Assembly: GCA_035771165.1 (NCBI GenBank)
Contig: JAWNZC010000307.1
Span: 186,001 to 250,000 of the forward strand
From: Paragorgia papillata
Taxonomy: Eukaryota > Cnidaria > Anthozoa > Scleralcyonacea > Coralliidae
Length of the DNA: 64,000 bases
Direction of reading: 5' to 3'
Program-made: the position numbers and the translations under genes
In this document: piece by piece, positions 1-11,547 of the stretch
Numbering within the stretch: the stretch's first letter is position 1
Layout of the letters: each line of letters begins with the position of its first letter
The notes under the pieces: generated by a model
What the model saw: the letters and a program-made list of their open reading frames with translations, nothing else
Told to the model about the DNA's origin: nothing
Database searches by the model: none

Positions 1-609
1 TGGGGCCTCTAAATTTTCTGGGAGAAGATCGGCCATCTCGAGAAACTTGTTTTCTAGTATTGTCGAAACGACTTTCGGTGGGATTGGCGGGCGTCCCGGC
101 CCGAGAATAAAGGCAGTTAGCGGCCCGGAGGGAAACGCTTGGCAATTTTGATCAGTTGTGAAGTTCACGCGCCCCGTTTCGCCTATGTTTGCCCGAATGT
201 TAGAGTTCCCTGCCTGATTCACCAGACTTAGCCCCACCGCGGTCGACTCTGGGTTCGCAATACCAACAAATGAAGGAGCAGTTAACATACCTTGCTGTGA
301 CGGCTGTGAATCGCTGGTCATACCTGAACGAGCCATGTCTGCGACTCCATATCTTTTCTCCGCGCTGCTTCCCGGGATGGTGTCGCCAAGTTGCTCGAGA
401 GCCTGGATTCGTCCGTGTTGAGGTTCGCGGGACTGTTGATCGGGCGTACGTCCTGACTGTGGTCCATTCGCTTGCGCTACGGCTTGCGCTACCACTTCCA
501 CGAGGCCAGCTCTGAATTCAGTTGACTGGAAGGCAAGTGACCAATCGACGCTTGTTCGTGCGTGTGTCGCACCACCACTGCTACTTTCTCCGTCGTTCCC
601 CGTCTCCAT
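1..609 (-). CDS. Partial retroelement gag-like ORF, running off the left edge
   Basis: An open frame of 203 codons starts at the ATG complementary to 607-609 and is still open at base 1. A TAA lies two codons upstream of that ATG in the same frame, and a further in-frame TAA follows it. The N-terminal 70 residues are Ser/Gln/Ala rich. The last visible part contains GRPPIPPK followed by an amphipathic stretch with EMADLLPENLE. From memory, this Pro-rich then helical block recurs at the start of the first ORF of cnidarian retroelements of tyrosine-recombinase (DIRS-like) type. I cannot see the enzymatic part, so class is uncertain. Alternative: N-terminus of an unrelated host protein. GC content is higher than in its surroundings, which fits a recent insertion. 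Confidence 0.55.
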   Translation of the reverse strand, partial: METGNDGESSSGGATHARTSVDWSLAFQSTEFRAGLVEVVAQAVAQANGPQSGRTPDQQSREPQHGRIQALEQLGDTIPGSSAEKRYGVADMARSGMTSDSQPSQQGMLTAPSFVGIANPESTAVGLSLVNQAGNSNIRANIGETGRVNFTTDQNCQAFPSGPLTAFILGPGRPPIPPKVVSTILENKFLEMADLLPENLEAP

Positions 610-1248
610 TTATATATTTTCGAGAATTTCTTACTTCTTGTATGCTACGTCTTCGCTGTGCCGTCAATGGGCGCAATGATCAGCCAAGCGTGGTGTGCCT
701 CTCTCATATTGCATTCTCGCCCCAAGCCCTGCGCAGTTCATTAGTTGTTAACCTTGGTTATCTAATAACCTCATTCCATGGAAATTTGGGCACCCACGGA
801 GTAGTTTCATCAGGTTTACCCTGCTTGTGACGTCACCAATTTCCTAGTTAATTAGACCAAATATTACAACAAGATGGCGGACAGGACGCTGTCTTTGGTC
901 GAAATATTTCAAAACACAAGAAAGATACAGAAAAATTACAAAATGTCTTCTTATACCATTTGGCGAATTCCTTCAAATGAGACAAACTTAATTTTTATTG
1001 CTAATACCCTTATGAAAGTTTGCTTAATTTATGTAATTTCTTCATCCGATATCCAAACCACCGACACGGTACTGATTTCCTTCGTGTTTTCTTCATGAAT
1101 TATTAATGAGTTTGAGACGTGGAGATGTTGTTTGCGCAACACCTGGTGAGTTTTTATATGCTTTCATTAAAAAGCTGGTGGAATATATTTAGACAAAAAA
1201 TTCCTTTACAATACAAAAGTTATCCCAGTCTACTGGCACATCCAATTC
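610..1248. other. Non-coding stretch upstream of the retroelement ORF
   Basis: No convincing gene. It holds the presumed 5' region of the retroelement ORF. Bases about 1138-1250 are a diverged copy of about 9483-9600 (same order, AAAAGTT.TCCCAGTCTACTGG shared), so this is interspersed repeat DNA. The piece 1068-1116 (TTCATGAATTATTAATGAG core) recurs inside the insertion that breaks the capsid gene near 37.44 kb. Confidence 0.5.
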
Positions 1249-1742
1249 TTAAAGTGCACATGACATGAAAAATTAAGTTTGTCTTATTTGAAAGAACACT
1301 TAAAATTATAGACTAACATCTTTTGCAGTTTTTCGTTTCCTTGCTTCGTTCTTGAGATATTTCAGTTTGTTTGATATGCAAATTAAACATTTTGACGTCG
1401 TAGGTGCATAATGAGTTATCGGAAAAAGTTAGATATCTTTCTATTATCAAACCAAATTAATTTGAATGAAGCATGTGGATGTGTTTCACCCACAACACTA
1501 AACATGTAGAAAGATCTTCAAGTGATTATTATATTTGATAATTATAGCAACAATATATAACTTTTTCGATAACTCATTATGCACATGTGACGTCAAAATG
1601 TTTAATTTGCACATCAAACAAACTGAAATATCTCAACAACGAAGCAAGGAAACGAAAAATTTCAAAATATGTAACTATGACTATAATTTTAAGTGTTCTT
1701 TCAAATAAGACAAACTTAATTTTCGTTTAATAGGCACTTAAT
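1249..1742. mobile_element. Family A MITE, copy 1
   Basis: About 490 bp bounded by inverted arms of nearly 190 bp. The left arm reads in from TTAAAGTGCACATGAC and contains GACAAACTTAATTTT (in inverse) and a TTTGACGTC motif. The right arm mirrors it and ends GCACTTAA. It has no ORF. Related copies lie at 13003-13449 and, interrupted, at 16561-16937 plus 45403-45500. TTAA or TTA at both edges may be the target duplication. Confidence 0.8.
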
Positions 1743-1771
1743 TTGATGGCAATTGACTTTACTGTATACAT

Positions 1772-1774
<3 letters not shown>

Positions 1775-1826
<52 letters not shown>
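1775..1826. repeat. (TA)n microsatellite
   Basis: About 50 bp of uninterrupted alternating TA just beyond the family A MITE. Confidence 0.95.
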
Positions 1827-1828
<2 letters not shown>

Positions 1829-1895
1829 AACGAGCACGTGTGATTTAGTTCACGGAATGTCGGAAAGTGCTCAATACCATAAAGGTAGAGCGAAC

Positions 1896-2134
1896 ATAGT
1901 ATAGTTTAAGTGGGCTTACCTCAAAATGTTGAGTGTCGCAACTGTCAGTTTCACGCGGGGCGATCTTCAGGCAACTGATTAGTTTCGATTCGTGGGCCGC
2001 TTAAATGGTTTTGGTCAAAAGGTGGGCGTGTGGGCGGTGAAACGATGAATCCATCCCTCAAATGGTTTTGGTCGAAAGGTGGGCGTGTTGCGACACTCAA
2101 CATTTTGAGGTAAGGCCACTTGAACTATACTATA
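1896..2134. repeat. Inverted-repeat element with 47-bp arms
   Basis: The arms 1896-1942 and 2088-2134 mirror each other around ACCTCAAAATGTTGAGTGTC. Between them a block of about 38 bp (AATGGTTTTGGTC then GGTGGGCGTG) occurs twice. No ORF. Confidence 0.75.
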
Positions 2135-2332
2135 CTATATATATATAAGTGAGTTTTGGTTCATGAAATGTTAGAGAGTGCTCAATACCATATATAGATA
2201 AAACCTCGTACCCAGGGTCTTATGTCCGCTCCACCGCTACGAAAAGACCATGGTCTGGGCTGGTCACGTGTCATGCAGACTTACTGGGAGTGGGCTAGTA
2301 GGATTTGTACTTTTGTAGGAACTAAGAAGACC

Positions 2333-4839
2333 CACTGATCTCTATAAAAGGACTGGATAGAGCATCTATTGTTCAGGAATTGATGCCGGAAGTGAGCAGC
2401 GGCGGCCATCTTACTAGGACCCACTTGGGTCCTAAACAATATGGCGTACATAGGAGTGGAAAGCAGTTTAACGACGTTTTTCGCCAAATTCGGGAAGTTT
2501 GCGAAGATTTACCACCAAATTAAGGTTCGTAATCTTATTTTATGTAATAGTTAAGTGTTTTCAACTCTTTATTCCTTTTACAAAGGCTTTTTTTTGCGAA
2601 AGATACCTGCCTATGCATTTGCTTCACGAATCTCGGTATTAACAAAATAGTCGGTAAACAAATGTCTTCCAAGTCCGCATGTGTACTTGTTTCTCTCTTT
2701 ATTTTGTAGTATAAACGCCGTATTATTGAATGGTTTACTGTGATGGGTTTTCTTTAAGTTTTGATTGATTTATTGCCGATTATTAAATCCAAATGGGAAT
2801 TCAAATTTGGAAAAGTTTTAGCATATTAAAACCTTATACATGCAATTTATATAACTTAGTAAAAAACTTTAACGTGAACGCATAAATTCAGTGAGATATG
2901 AAATATAACTTGTCTTTTTGAATTAGTATTTTAATTTGGACCCTTGACTTTACTAACTGGTCAATGACTCATTGACTATAAATGGGTGCCACACTCCCAT
3001 AAATTAGATGCTTGAGTTTATAATACACTGTCTATAATCTGCTAGGTTAATGTCAAGACTTGGCATTAGTATTGTTTCTAATTTTTAAATAACTAAAGAT
3101 AAGTTTGTGCTCCTTCAAATGGTTCAGTGGTTCACATGGTTTTCTAATGTAGTATTTTCAGTTTGACTCTTTCAATCACCACTTAGGCAGCATGTGTATT
3201 TGTCAGTTTGCTACCCTTGCTTAAGTTATCTAGTTCAATAGTTCAGCATATCTCACTAGTCATCAAAACTTGCTGCAAGTGATCTTTGCTCTATCATCTT
3301 AGTAAGACTGTAATCTTTAGTTTATTACCTATACAGGTTGTGCACATACATGTAATTGGCTTGGCTTTAGTATCAGCTTTTAATACATGTATTTTATTTT
3401 GTAGTCCAGTGGCTCAGGTGTTAATCTGGATACAGATTGTCACCCTATGTAACATTTGCTCTGTTATTGTAATAGTTCTTGCTGTTCAATGATTAGAGAG
3501 TAGACTGTATGCATGTATATATTAAAAGCTTCTATATGTGGAGTTGCATTTCTATAATTTTACTATTTATAAATATTTAGTTTTTTACCACAATTAGCAT
3601 TACTTGTCTTCCAAAGAACACTATAGTAACTGACTTTTTACCTGGGTTTTTACCACAAAGGTTGGCTGTGGTTTCCTTCTCAGGATGGCAAACCCAAATT
3701 TTGCTGTACTGAGTCCATCATTGCAATGCATTTGATAAGGGCAAAAGTCGCCAAAACATAGAGTTTATATTGACAAGAGAATTCTATGATGGGATTATGA
3801 GAAGCCCTGAACATCAAGATGTGTCATTGAAAGTAGCTTCAACCAAAACAAGAGAATTAATAATGTATTTTCAAATACAGAAATATTAAAAATAGATTAT
3901 GCAAATGCTCTTGCTGTATTGTTGTGAATATTTATTTGCAGGTGGCTATATTATATTTCATTTATGTAATAATAAACTTGCAGATATACTGTTAGAGTTT
4001 TAGTTGGCATCCCAGACACTCTGCAGAAATGGTAATATCAACAGGTGCATTTACTTGTAAAAAATGTAAAGTTTAGCTGGTTTTCATTGAACTGCCGACC
4101 ATTTAAAGCAAAAATTATGATTCAACTTTAGTGGTATAACTCAAAAAGACAAGTCATACTTTATAATATCTCACTATTATTTATGCCTCCATGAAGGCCT
4201 TTATTGTATAAATTGCATTGCAAGCTGATTTATTTCTATAGATCCATGTGAGTACAAAACCATAAAAAAACAATACACTTCTGATGGCAACAAGGTTGCC
4301 TAAAGAAACATATTAAAGGTGGCAAATGGACTATAAGGTTTTACGCTAGAACTTTTCCAAATTTGAATTCTCATTTGGATTACTCGGCAATAAATAAATC
4401 AAAACTTAAAGGAAACCCATCACAGTAAACCAGTTAATAATACAGCGTTTATACTACAAAATAAAGAGAGAAACAAGTACACATGCGGACTTGGAAGACA
4501 TTTGTTTACCGACTATTTTGTTAATACCTTGATTCGTGAAGCAAATACATAGGCAGATATCTTTCGCAAAAAAAAGCCTTTGTAAAAGGAATAAAGAGTT
4601 GAAAACACTTAACTATTACATAAAATAAGATTACGAACCTTAATTCGGTGGTAAATCTTAGCAAACTTCTCGAATTTGGCGAAAAACGTCGTTAAACTGC
4701 TTTCCACTCCTATGTACGCCATATTGTTTAGGACCCAAGTGGGTCCTAGTAAGATGGCCGCCGCTGCTCACTTCCGGCATCAAAACCAGGGCGCGAGAAA
4801 CAATAGATGCGCTATCCAGTCCTTTTATAGAGATCAGTG
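2333..4839. mobile_element. Non-autonomous hAT-like element with about 500-bp inverted arms
   Basis: The ends are CACTGATCTCTATAAAAGG and its complement. The arms run about 2333-2825 and 4330-4839 with small indels. A perfect 8-bp direct repeat AGAAGACC flanks it (2325-2332 and 4840-4847). Eight-bp TSDs and CA...TG ends fit the hAT group, though other 8-bp superfamilies are possible. The 1.5-kb centre has no long ORF. A shorter relative with the same ends is at 10443-11136. Confidence 0.85.
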
Positions 4840-4847
4840 AGAAGACC

Positions 4848-4899
4848 GCGGAATAATCACAGAGACAATGTTTGAAATGTTAATTTATTTTATTTGTTG

Positions 4900-4933
<34 letters not shown>

Positions 4934-6171
4934 CACCTTCCAATGTGTTATTTGAAGTTTGCTTCACCAAACCATCTTGGTTTTAAAACTGTTTTCAAAG
5001 AACAATGTTTGTTGCGCCGCACTTGAATTGATTGTTTGCATATCTGTTGTAGTTGCAGAATTAACTACCAGACGAAATTACACCTAAATAACAAGGAGAG
5101 TATTGGTAACTTACGAGCACATTAGGTATTATAAGGTAGAAGAATGTGTTAAAGTGACTAGAGCAAAGTTTCAATCGAAATGTACTGACACCTTGGGTTT
5201 TGATGTATATTTATGAAGTAAACAGTATACTAAAATATATTGCTCGATACTTAAAGTCTCAGTAGTTATGTGATGAATTGCTATATTATTCAACATTTAA
5301 TGATTTTTGATAACATGTTAAGCACTTTTTTATTATTCTGACTGCTTTATGTACTCACGGCGCAATTATATCTATTCTTAAAACAACAAGTGTATAAAAG
5401 AACGCAATAAAAACAACGTTCAACAATAGGTTCATTAGCGAGTGACTTCGATTCATATTAAAACCCTTGTTTTTTTAGTCAAAGGGGAATTGCTATAGAC
5501 TAGTGATATTAATATGTTGTTAGAAGGTCAGTGTTTTCTTGATCAGCACGACGGCATCACTTCCCAAACAGGAATCGATTTTCAGCTCTGATCATGATTG
5601 CATACGGTATTATTATATTAAAAGATGAATATTAAATTGCGTTGGCATTGCTGCCGCCGTTGCGTTACAAATTTAAACCACTTTTAAAACAATAATAAAA
5701 TATGTCACTAACCTTAGCTTTTGTTGAAAGCTATAGATGTCGAGTTTTAGCGATCTTGGCGATGTTAAATCACAAAGACTTTCAGATTTCCATATATTTA
5801 TTCACAATAATGATGACATGCAAAATCCTCTCTTTGGGCAAACGGCAGGCGACGGGCGTAACAGCTTGGCGTCGTAACTGATGAAGTAAACATTCATTTC
5901 GAGGAAGAGAATCCCCTCAAATTCGCTGCTCGTCGGAAGTTCAGAAAGATATAGGGAAAATATTCACAATCACTGACAACTTTCCCGTGAAGTGTTGCAC
6001 TGTTGCGAAGCGCCTTGCGGTGCCGTTTCCCGGCCTTACCGAACAGCAAAGTGTCTGAGGGTCTTTAACCAAATGTTTTGCCAATGTTTTTTCGTCGGTA
6101 TATATTATATTATCGTCAGCATATATCGGTGTTTATTTTAAGATTGTCTTGCGACTTGCCTCCACGGTGCT
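4848..6171. other. Non-coding AT-rich host DNA
   Basis: No supported gene. Contains an (AT)n run at about 4902-4931. The sequence around 5980-6060 is GC-richer but shows no open frame that I can connect to a family. Confidence 0.5.
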
Positions 6172-7566
6172 TAACCTGAATGTCAGGCCTTTATTTGTTC
6201 CCGCCTTCCGCTAAACCCGTCAGCGCGGGCAGAGGTGCGGGCGAGCGAGAAGGCGAGAAAAACAAAGGCCTGAGGAAACTCTTAACAAAACTGTGGGGAA
6301 TCCGTCCATCTCATGGACGGGAGCTCTGATTGGCTGACTAATTGAAGTAAGGATTTTGATTGGTTCATTCAGATAAACAACGTGCCCAAAGGTGCACCGT
6401 CAAGGTGCACACCGTGACAAGGTCATCGCCATTTCTCGAATGTGTTTATCGTGTACGATTCTGTGACCAATTCATTCATTTAATCATTTATTATGTCGGA
6501 AATCAAACCATAGAAGGATTTTTCGAAACCGCTTTGTTAAATTCATTGACACATTTCGGCAATGAGTCTTTGAAACCAGAACAAACGGCGTGCATTCGAA
6601 AGCTCGCTGTTGACAGCCAAGATGTCTTTGCTGTTTTGCCCACTGGTTTTGGTAAAAGTCTGATATATCAGATATTGCCAGTTGTGTTCTCTGAACTTCA
6701 TCGACTTCAACATGGCACGGTGAGGAATTTCGTTGTAGCAGGTGGAGACCTTGCGAAAAGCAGTCTACTTGGGTCCTTCGTTCGATGATCAGGGACGATG
6801 GCTACTGACGGCGAAGCCGATGCGAAAGTCCAAGTTGCTTATGGCAGTGCTTAACAATGGTTGTCAGAAATTAAAGTGGACCCGTAAGTAACAAAACGGG
6901 AATCTCGGAACAGTTAGTCACTATGTGGATGACTGAGTTTATACGGTTGAGACGTGTTTATAATTATGTATCAATATATTAAATGGCCTACCTGCATTCT
7001 AAAATTTCAATTCTAAAACTGTATAAAATAATTCCCAAACTATTGCGTTTGTTTTTAATATAAAACATCAATATCCAGTCGATCCTTTTCTCCAACGTTC
7101 TAGCCTGTGCTTACTGCTACAAAATTATATATTTTATTAATTTAGTCGAAACTATATATCAAGGCGGCTATCAAATTGTGTTTATCTTTTATTAACTCTC
7201 AAATTGTCAAATTTCTCGGTTTCTTATCGTATTTTCCAATTCTTCGACTTCTTCTCTAGATCGGGCCTTCAATTCGGGCTCGTGTATTTATTGCAAGTCT
7301 ACCCGCTGGACTAGTGTGGACTAAAACCAGACGCGGAGAAAGACAATATATTTCTGTGGGATGAAATCAAAACATACTTTGTTCTTTTGACAACTCATAT
7401 CAATCATCTCGTTCATGTTTAAAAATAGCAAAGTGGGCGGAAGACAGTTTTGTTAAGAGTTTCCTCAGGCCTTTGTTTTTCTCGCCTTCTCGCTCGCCCG
7501 CATCTCTGCCCGCGCTGACGGGTTTAGCGGAAGGCGGGAACAAATAAAGGCCTGACATTCAGGTTA
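6172..7566. mobile_element. TIR element carrying a RecQ gene fragment
   Basis: Inverted arms of about 121 bp (6172-6292 and 7446-7566) start TAACCTGAATGTCAGG and contain a GC-rich GAAGGCGAGAAAAACAAAGG block. The flanks 6162-6171 (CCACGGTGCT) and 7567-7575 (CCACGGGCT) look like a diverged 9-10-bp TSD. Long TIRs and a TSD of that size suggest a Mutator-like non-autonomous element that has picked up host coding sequence. No transposase. Confidence 0.7.
6516..6689 (+). pseudogene. RecQ-family helicase fragment (motifs 0 and I)
   Basis: About 58 codons resemble the start of the RecQ helicase core: a LKPEQ motif-0 glutamine, then DVFAVLPTGFGKS, a Walker A in RecQ style, then LIYQILP. The frame continues to 6788 but the later residues no longer look like RecQ, and motifs II-VI are absent. 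It lies entirely within the inverted-repeat element 6172-7566, so it is best read as a captured exon. Not expected to be functional. Confidence 0.7.
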
Positions 7567-7752
7567 CCACGGGCTCCACCAGTCTCGATAGTCTCCGCGT
7601 ACAATGATGACAAATCCTAAGTTCTCTACCCCCTCCCTAACGACAATGCTGAAAAATATCCCAGAATATGGGATACACGTGACCAGCCCAGACCAGGGTC
7701 TTTTCGCAGCGGTGGGAGGAGCAGCGGAGATAAGACCCTGGGTACGAGGTTG

Positions 7753-7934
7753 ATATAGATAGAGCAAAATACAAAGTATGAAGTATAGTTTTACCTTAAA
7801 GTCTTCGCTACCAGAGGTTTCACCCTAAACGGGATCATCAGTCGCCTGATGGTCCCGTTTAGGGTGAAACCTCTGGTAGCGAAGACTTTAAGGTAAAACT
7901 ATACTTCATACTTTGTATTTTGCTCTATCTATAT
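7753..7934. repeat. Near-perfect palindrome, about 80-bp arms
   Basis: 7753-7834 reads as the near-exact complement of 7851-7934, with a centre rich in CATCAG/CTGATG. Identity of the arms is high enough for a recent event or gene conversion. Extended cruciform potential. It lies just right of the composite element 2203-7750. Confidence 0.9.
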
Positions 7935-7979
7935 ATGGTATTGAGCACTCTCTAACATTTCGTGAACCAAAACTCACTT

Positions 7980-8016
7980 AATATATATATAGTTTATATA
8001 TATATATATATATAGT
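7980..8016. repeat. (TA)n-type microsatellite
   Basis: Alternating TA with one short interruption; the same kind of run flanks the related sequence at about 2137-2155. Confidence 0.85.
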
Positions 8017-9191
8017 TAAAGTTCAATCTAATGATTGGACCATTTTACCTGAAGAGTACCACACAACATTTGTGGCACGAAACTAAATAGTATTAAAATG
8101 TCTAATCAAACCTGTCGAGTCTTTGAACTTTAACTATAATATGCTCTGGATTCCCATCGAGCACTCTGCCAAAGGTTTTTACAACATCTTCTACAGTATA
8201 TATATTTATTTTTTTATCAATCGTGAGCGGGTGGAATCCTAGGTAATGCTGCAATTTGATTGGCTGCGTGAGCGGGCAGTTTTTTACGATATCTGACCAC
8301 GGTCACGGAATCCTAAATTTAATTTTAAAATTCATTTAAAATTGACCGATTTTCATAACTATTTCGCTTGCCACAGAAAAAATAGATTCAACAGAGAGCT
8401 ACGGGGATGCAAATGAGTTTTATTATCCAAATGGTTTTGACAACTTCATGTGTAAACAGCGAATTTTAAAAGAAACGCTGGGAAAACTGTGACAAAGCAA
8501 AATTTTCGAGTTGACATTTATAAAGAAAACAGTTTAAAACGGTAGGAAAAACATACATAAACTTGTGAACACAGTATTTTGAATCACTAAATGAAACTAT
8601 ATAGAAATATATATAAAAAATCATACCACAAGATTAAGATAGAAAAGCTCAGTGAAATCTTTTGACACTAAACTGTCTTCCTTCTGTTATCCGCCAACCT
8701 CTATACTCAACAAAACCGCTACAAGTCTTTTACCTTTTAGCCAAATATTTTCCACATGCCAACCTCATCGTCTCATGTCCTTGAAACTTGAAATTACAAA
8801 TGGCTTACTGACAAGCATTTTCGTCTTCAAACTCGAGGACCACACTTTCAATTTTCATGCAGTCAGTCAAATATTGAAAGCGACTTTCCAAGCGAACAGC
8901 CAAAAACGAGCAAGCGACGAAGAAGAACGTCGAAGAATCTTTATCAACTAAACTTTAAAAACACTTGGACTGCATTTTGACTTCCCTTCGTAACTAGATC
9001 TTCGAGTTTTGAATGGTTTTTTATGACAAAAAAGGTTCCAAGCTTTCCTGTATTAAAGACTGCATGTCGGCAGTTGTTTACTCTCGAACGATAAACTTTG
9101 GACTTTTGAATATCACGTGAACGTCATCTCGATTACGCAACTTAATTCAATTATGTTAATTTCTCTAATTATGTAACAAAAAAATTAAAAA
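8017..9191. other. Non-coding, probably repeat-derived
   Basis: No supported gene. One 99-codon open stretch (8652-8951, +) has low-complexity composition and no recognisable domain, so I do not call it. Confidence 0.4.
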
Positions 9192-9330
9192 GTTATTTAC
9201 CGTTTTGGTCGGTCCGTATTGAAAAATATTTGCGCGAGGTCTCAAAAATGTCCCTCGGCCTGCGGCCTCGGGCCTTTTTTAAGACCTCGGGCAAATATTT
9301 TTCTATACGGACCTCCAGCCGGTAAATAAC
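9192..9330. repeat. Foldback hairpin, about 65-bp arms
   Basis: GTTATTTACCG at the left and its complement at the right enclose mirrored arms with GGTCCGTAT and AAATATTTG. The centre reads CTCGGCCTGCGGCCTCGG. Similar foldbacks with a CG-rich palindromic tip occur at about 17380-17412 and 37617-37715. Confidence 0.85.
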
Positions 9331-9482
9331 ATATATATATTAAAAGATGATTCTGTAACCGTCTGTAGTAGTACTAGTTCTTACAAACTTTTCTTCTATA
9401 TGTTTTGTCAGGTTTTAATAAACCATGTTAGGATGATGTTTGCACGACACTTGTGAGTACAAGGTCACTACCAAATATATTT

Positions 9483-9600
9483 TCCTAACTGGGTAAGTTT
9501 TTATAAGCTTTCATTCACAAGCGGGTAGAATATATTTAGACAAAACATTCGTTGACAATGCAAAAGTTGCCCCAGTCTACTGGTACATCCAACTCTTAAG
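9483..9600. repeat. Interspersed repeat, direct copy of about 1138-1250
   Basis: Shares GTAAGTTTTTATA...GCTTTCATT, AATATATTTAGACAAAA and CCCAGTCTACTGGTACATCCAA with the left-hand copy in the same orientation, with scattered substitutions. Confidence 0.75.
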
Positions 9601-9658
9601 AGAATAATAATTAGGTGCAATGTTCTTTGAGCTGTTTATTACACAGAAAGATTTCTGA

Positions 9659-11150
9659 GGCCATGTCCACACTAATCCAGGGACTTTAAGATTCAAACAA
9701 CGGACTACGGCTACGGTAGAAAGTTTAACAGTGGTATTAAATGATGGTGTATTTATACATTCAAATTTCAAGATACATAATCGCACGGACGCGTTTTGTT
9801 CTTAAATTCTTGAAGAGATACACTTGTTAAATCTATGGTGGTCGCGAGAGTAATGTTAAGCTTTCCAAAGGCTTCTGTAGTGACTCAGGTTCCGCGTTGT
9901 CTTTACAACGTAAAAATGCTTTTTCTACGTTGTCAACAGAGTCACGACGGCATGAAAATTACTCTTGGGACCGTCATTTGCAAAAGCTCTTTGTATATGA
10001 CATAAAATTCTATTGTTCAAAGACGTTGCCGTAGCCCTTAGTCGTTGTGTTTTCTTAAAGTCACTAACATTTTCAAACGAAAACGGAGACCTCGTATCGA
10101 AAACGTATCAAACGTTTTTCGTCCACACTATCGTTTTCGAAGCGTTTTCGCCGTTTAGTAAAACGCTAAAAAGATCTACAGGGTTATGAATGAATAGTTC
10201 TAGGTGACAGACTAAAACCAAGATAACATAATCGCGACATCATCGTTTTCCAAAAGCTTCGTTTTCGCCGTCCACACTGGTGCAGAAAAACGGCGTCTTC
10301 GAATGTCTCCACTCTGGAGAGCGTTTTCAAAAATCTCCATTTTTGGTCACTGAAGACGCTGGATTAGTGTGGATGAAAAGCCCATTATTGCCCAACCCTA
10401 CCAAAAAGTCTCTCTCAACTTCGAAAACGGATTAGTGTGGACCCCACTGATCTCAATAAAACTGGATGGGGCATGAGGCAGGATTTAGCGTGCCAGTTGT
10501 ATGATGACGTGACCACTACCTAAGATGGCCGCCACTAAAGTTCATAAGCTTTCGTAGATTGAAAACAGACAAAAAGAGTTATTATAAGAAAATTTAAACG
10601 AATGTAAGGACACAAGAAGTACTCAATGAGGTTTAAGACGCTAATTTCTGGTATTTGTTTCTGTTATTGAGCTGTAAAAGATTTAAATTTCGTTGTTTTT
10701 CTTCAGTGTCAACAACGAAGAAACTTCACGATAATATAAACTGAAAAACAGATAAAATCTACGAAGAATTCAATTCCAAGTCTTAAATTGTACCTTTTAT
10801 AGTAATCTTAATGCCTTAACAATATCTTGTGTTGTGTACTTGCCATCTTTTGACTGTATTTGTTGTTAAACAGTGAAAACTAAACGGACCGGCATTTGTG
10901 GTTTGCTTTGCGGCTTTTCCGACTCCCCCGGCACAGAGTACTTAATATTCCTCCCCCCGGATAATCTGACCGCGCTGACGTCAAGATTGCTTATGCTGGT
11001 CAACTTTGGGATTAGGAACAAGTTCTAAGGCCGCAATGCGTCATATGTTCCACTACGTAAGATTGCGACGACTGGCACGAAATGTTTGACTGCTGGCCAT
11101 AGGGAATGACCTATCCAGTTTATATAGAGATCAGTGGTGTGGACATGGCC
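9659..11150. mobile_element. Harbinger-like MITE split by another MITE
   Basis: The ends GGCCATGTCCACACTAATCC and complement are flanked by TGA on both sides (9656-9658 and 11151-11153). A 3-bp TSD and short TIRs fit the PIF/Harbinger group, but 3-bp matches are weak evidence. The right terminus is interrupted by the element at 10443-11136, which duplicated the 8 bp GTGTGGAC of this TIR. No ORF. Confidence 0.7.
10443..11136. mobile_element. Short hAT-like MITE, same family as 2333-4839
   Basis: Ends CCCACTGATCTC...GAGATCAGTG, flanked by a perfect 8-bp GTGTGGAC repeat (10435-10442 and 11137-11144). It shares the first 25 or so bases with the 2.5-kb element but has only about 0.7 kb and no coding capacity. 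Nested in the MITE 9659-11150. Confidence 0.85.
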
Positions 11151-11544
11151 TGAGTTCCCAATTGGGACTCGAACCCACAACTTCGAAGACCATTTCTGTT
11201 AGATAGAAGAACTTTATTTAACCACGCTAACCCCGTCAACCGAAGCTGATTTCCACAGGGGGCGTGTAAAATAATTGATAATTTACCTCCAACCTCGAGG
11301 TCATTCAGGTTTCGAATTACAGTATCTACACACATACGGCGAGGATATCGATCGCGGCAACGTCTTCACTGGAGTCTTGTCGTCCAACATCTTTGTTATT
11401 TTGGTTTTATTAATTCTACTTCCGGTCACTTCAGGCTCACTATTCAGCCAATAACGTAACCATTTGAAACGGATTATCCCCGAGTCTCTCGTTTCCCGGG
11501 TGGGGAACGTGGACTCTGGCAACGAGATTGGATCACTACCCAAC
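11151..11544. other. Non-coding spacer
   Basis: No gene. Bases about 11160-11230 resemble an antisense tRNA-like/SINE segment (GGGACTCGAACCCACAAC, a B-box-like string) but no full tRNA can be folded. Confidence 0.4.
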
Positions 11545-11547
11545 TTA

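Larger units (their letters stand above)
2203..7750. mobile_element. Composite element bounded by ACCTCGTACCCAGGGTC inverted ends
   Basis: Bases 2203-2285 are mirrored at about 7665-7750 (ACCTCGTACCCAGGGTCTTA at one end, its complement at the other). Outside these, 2143-2200 is mirrored again at about 7929-7985 (GGTATTGAGCACTCTCTAAC). Inside are two complete younger insertions (2333-4839 and 6172-7566). I see no transposase. The whole 5.5 kb may be one old element swollen by nested insertions, or two copies in opposite orientation. Confidence 0.55.

Noticed and set aside
7795..7860. Hammerhead-ribozyme-like core CTGATGA...GAAAC on the minus strand
   Set aside because: Stem II closes with a U-U mismatch and no matching stem I or proper cleavage site could be drawn.
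8652..8951. 99-residue ORF in the left host region
   Set aside because: No domain, no context and no splice structure; repeat-like surroundings.
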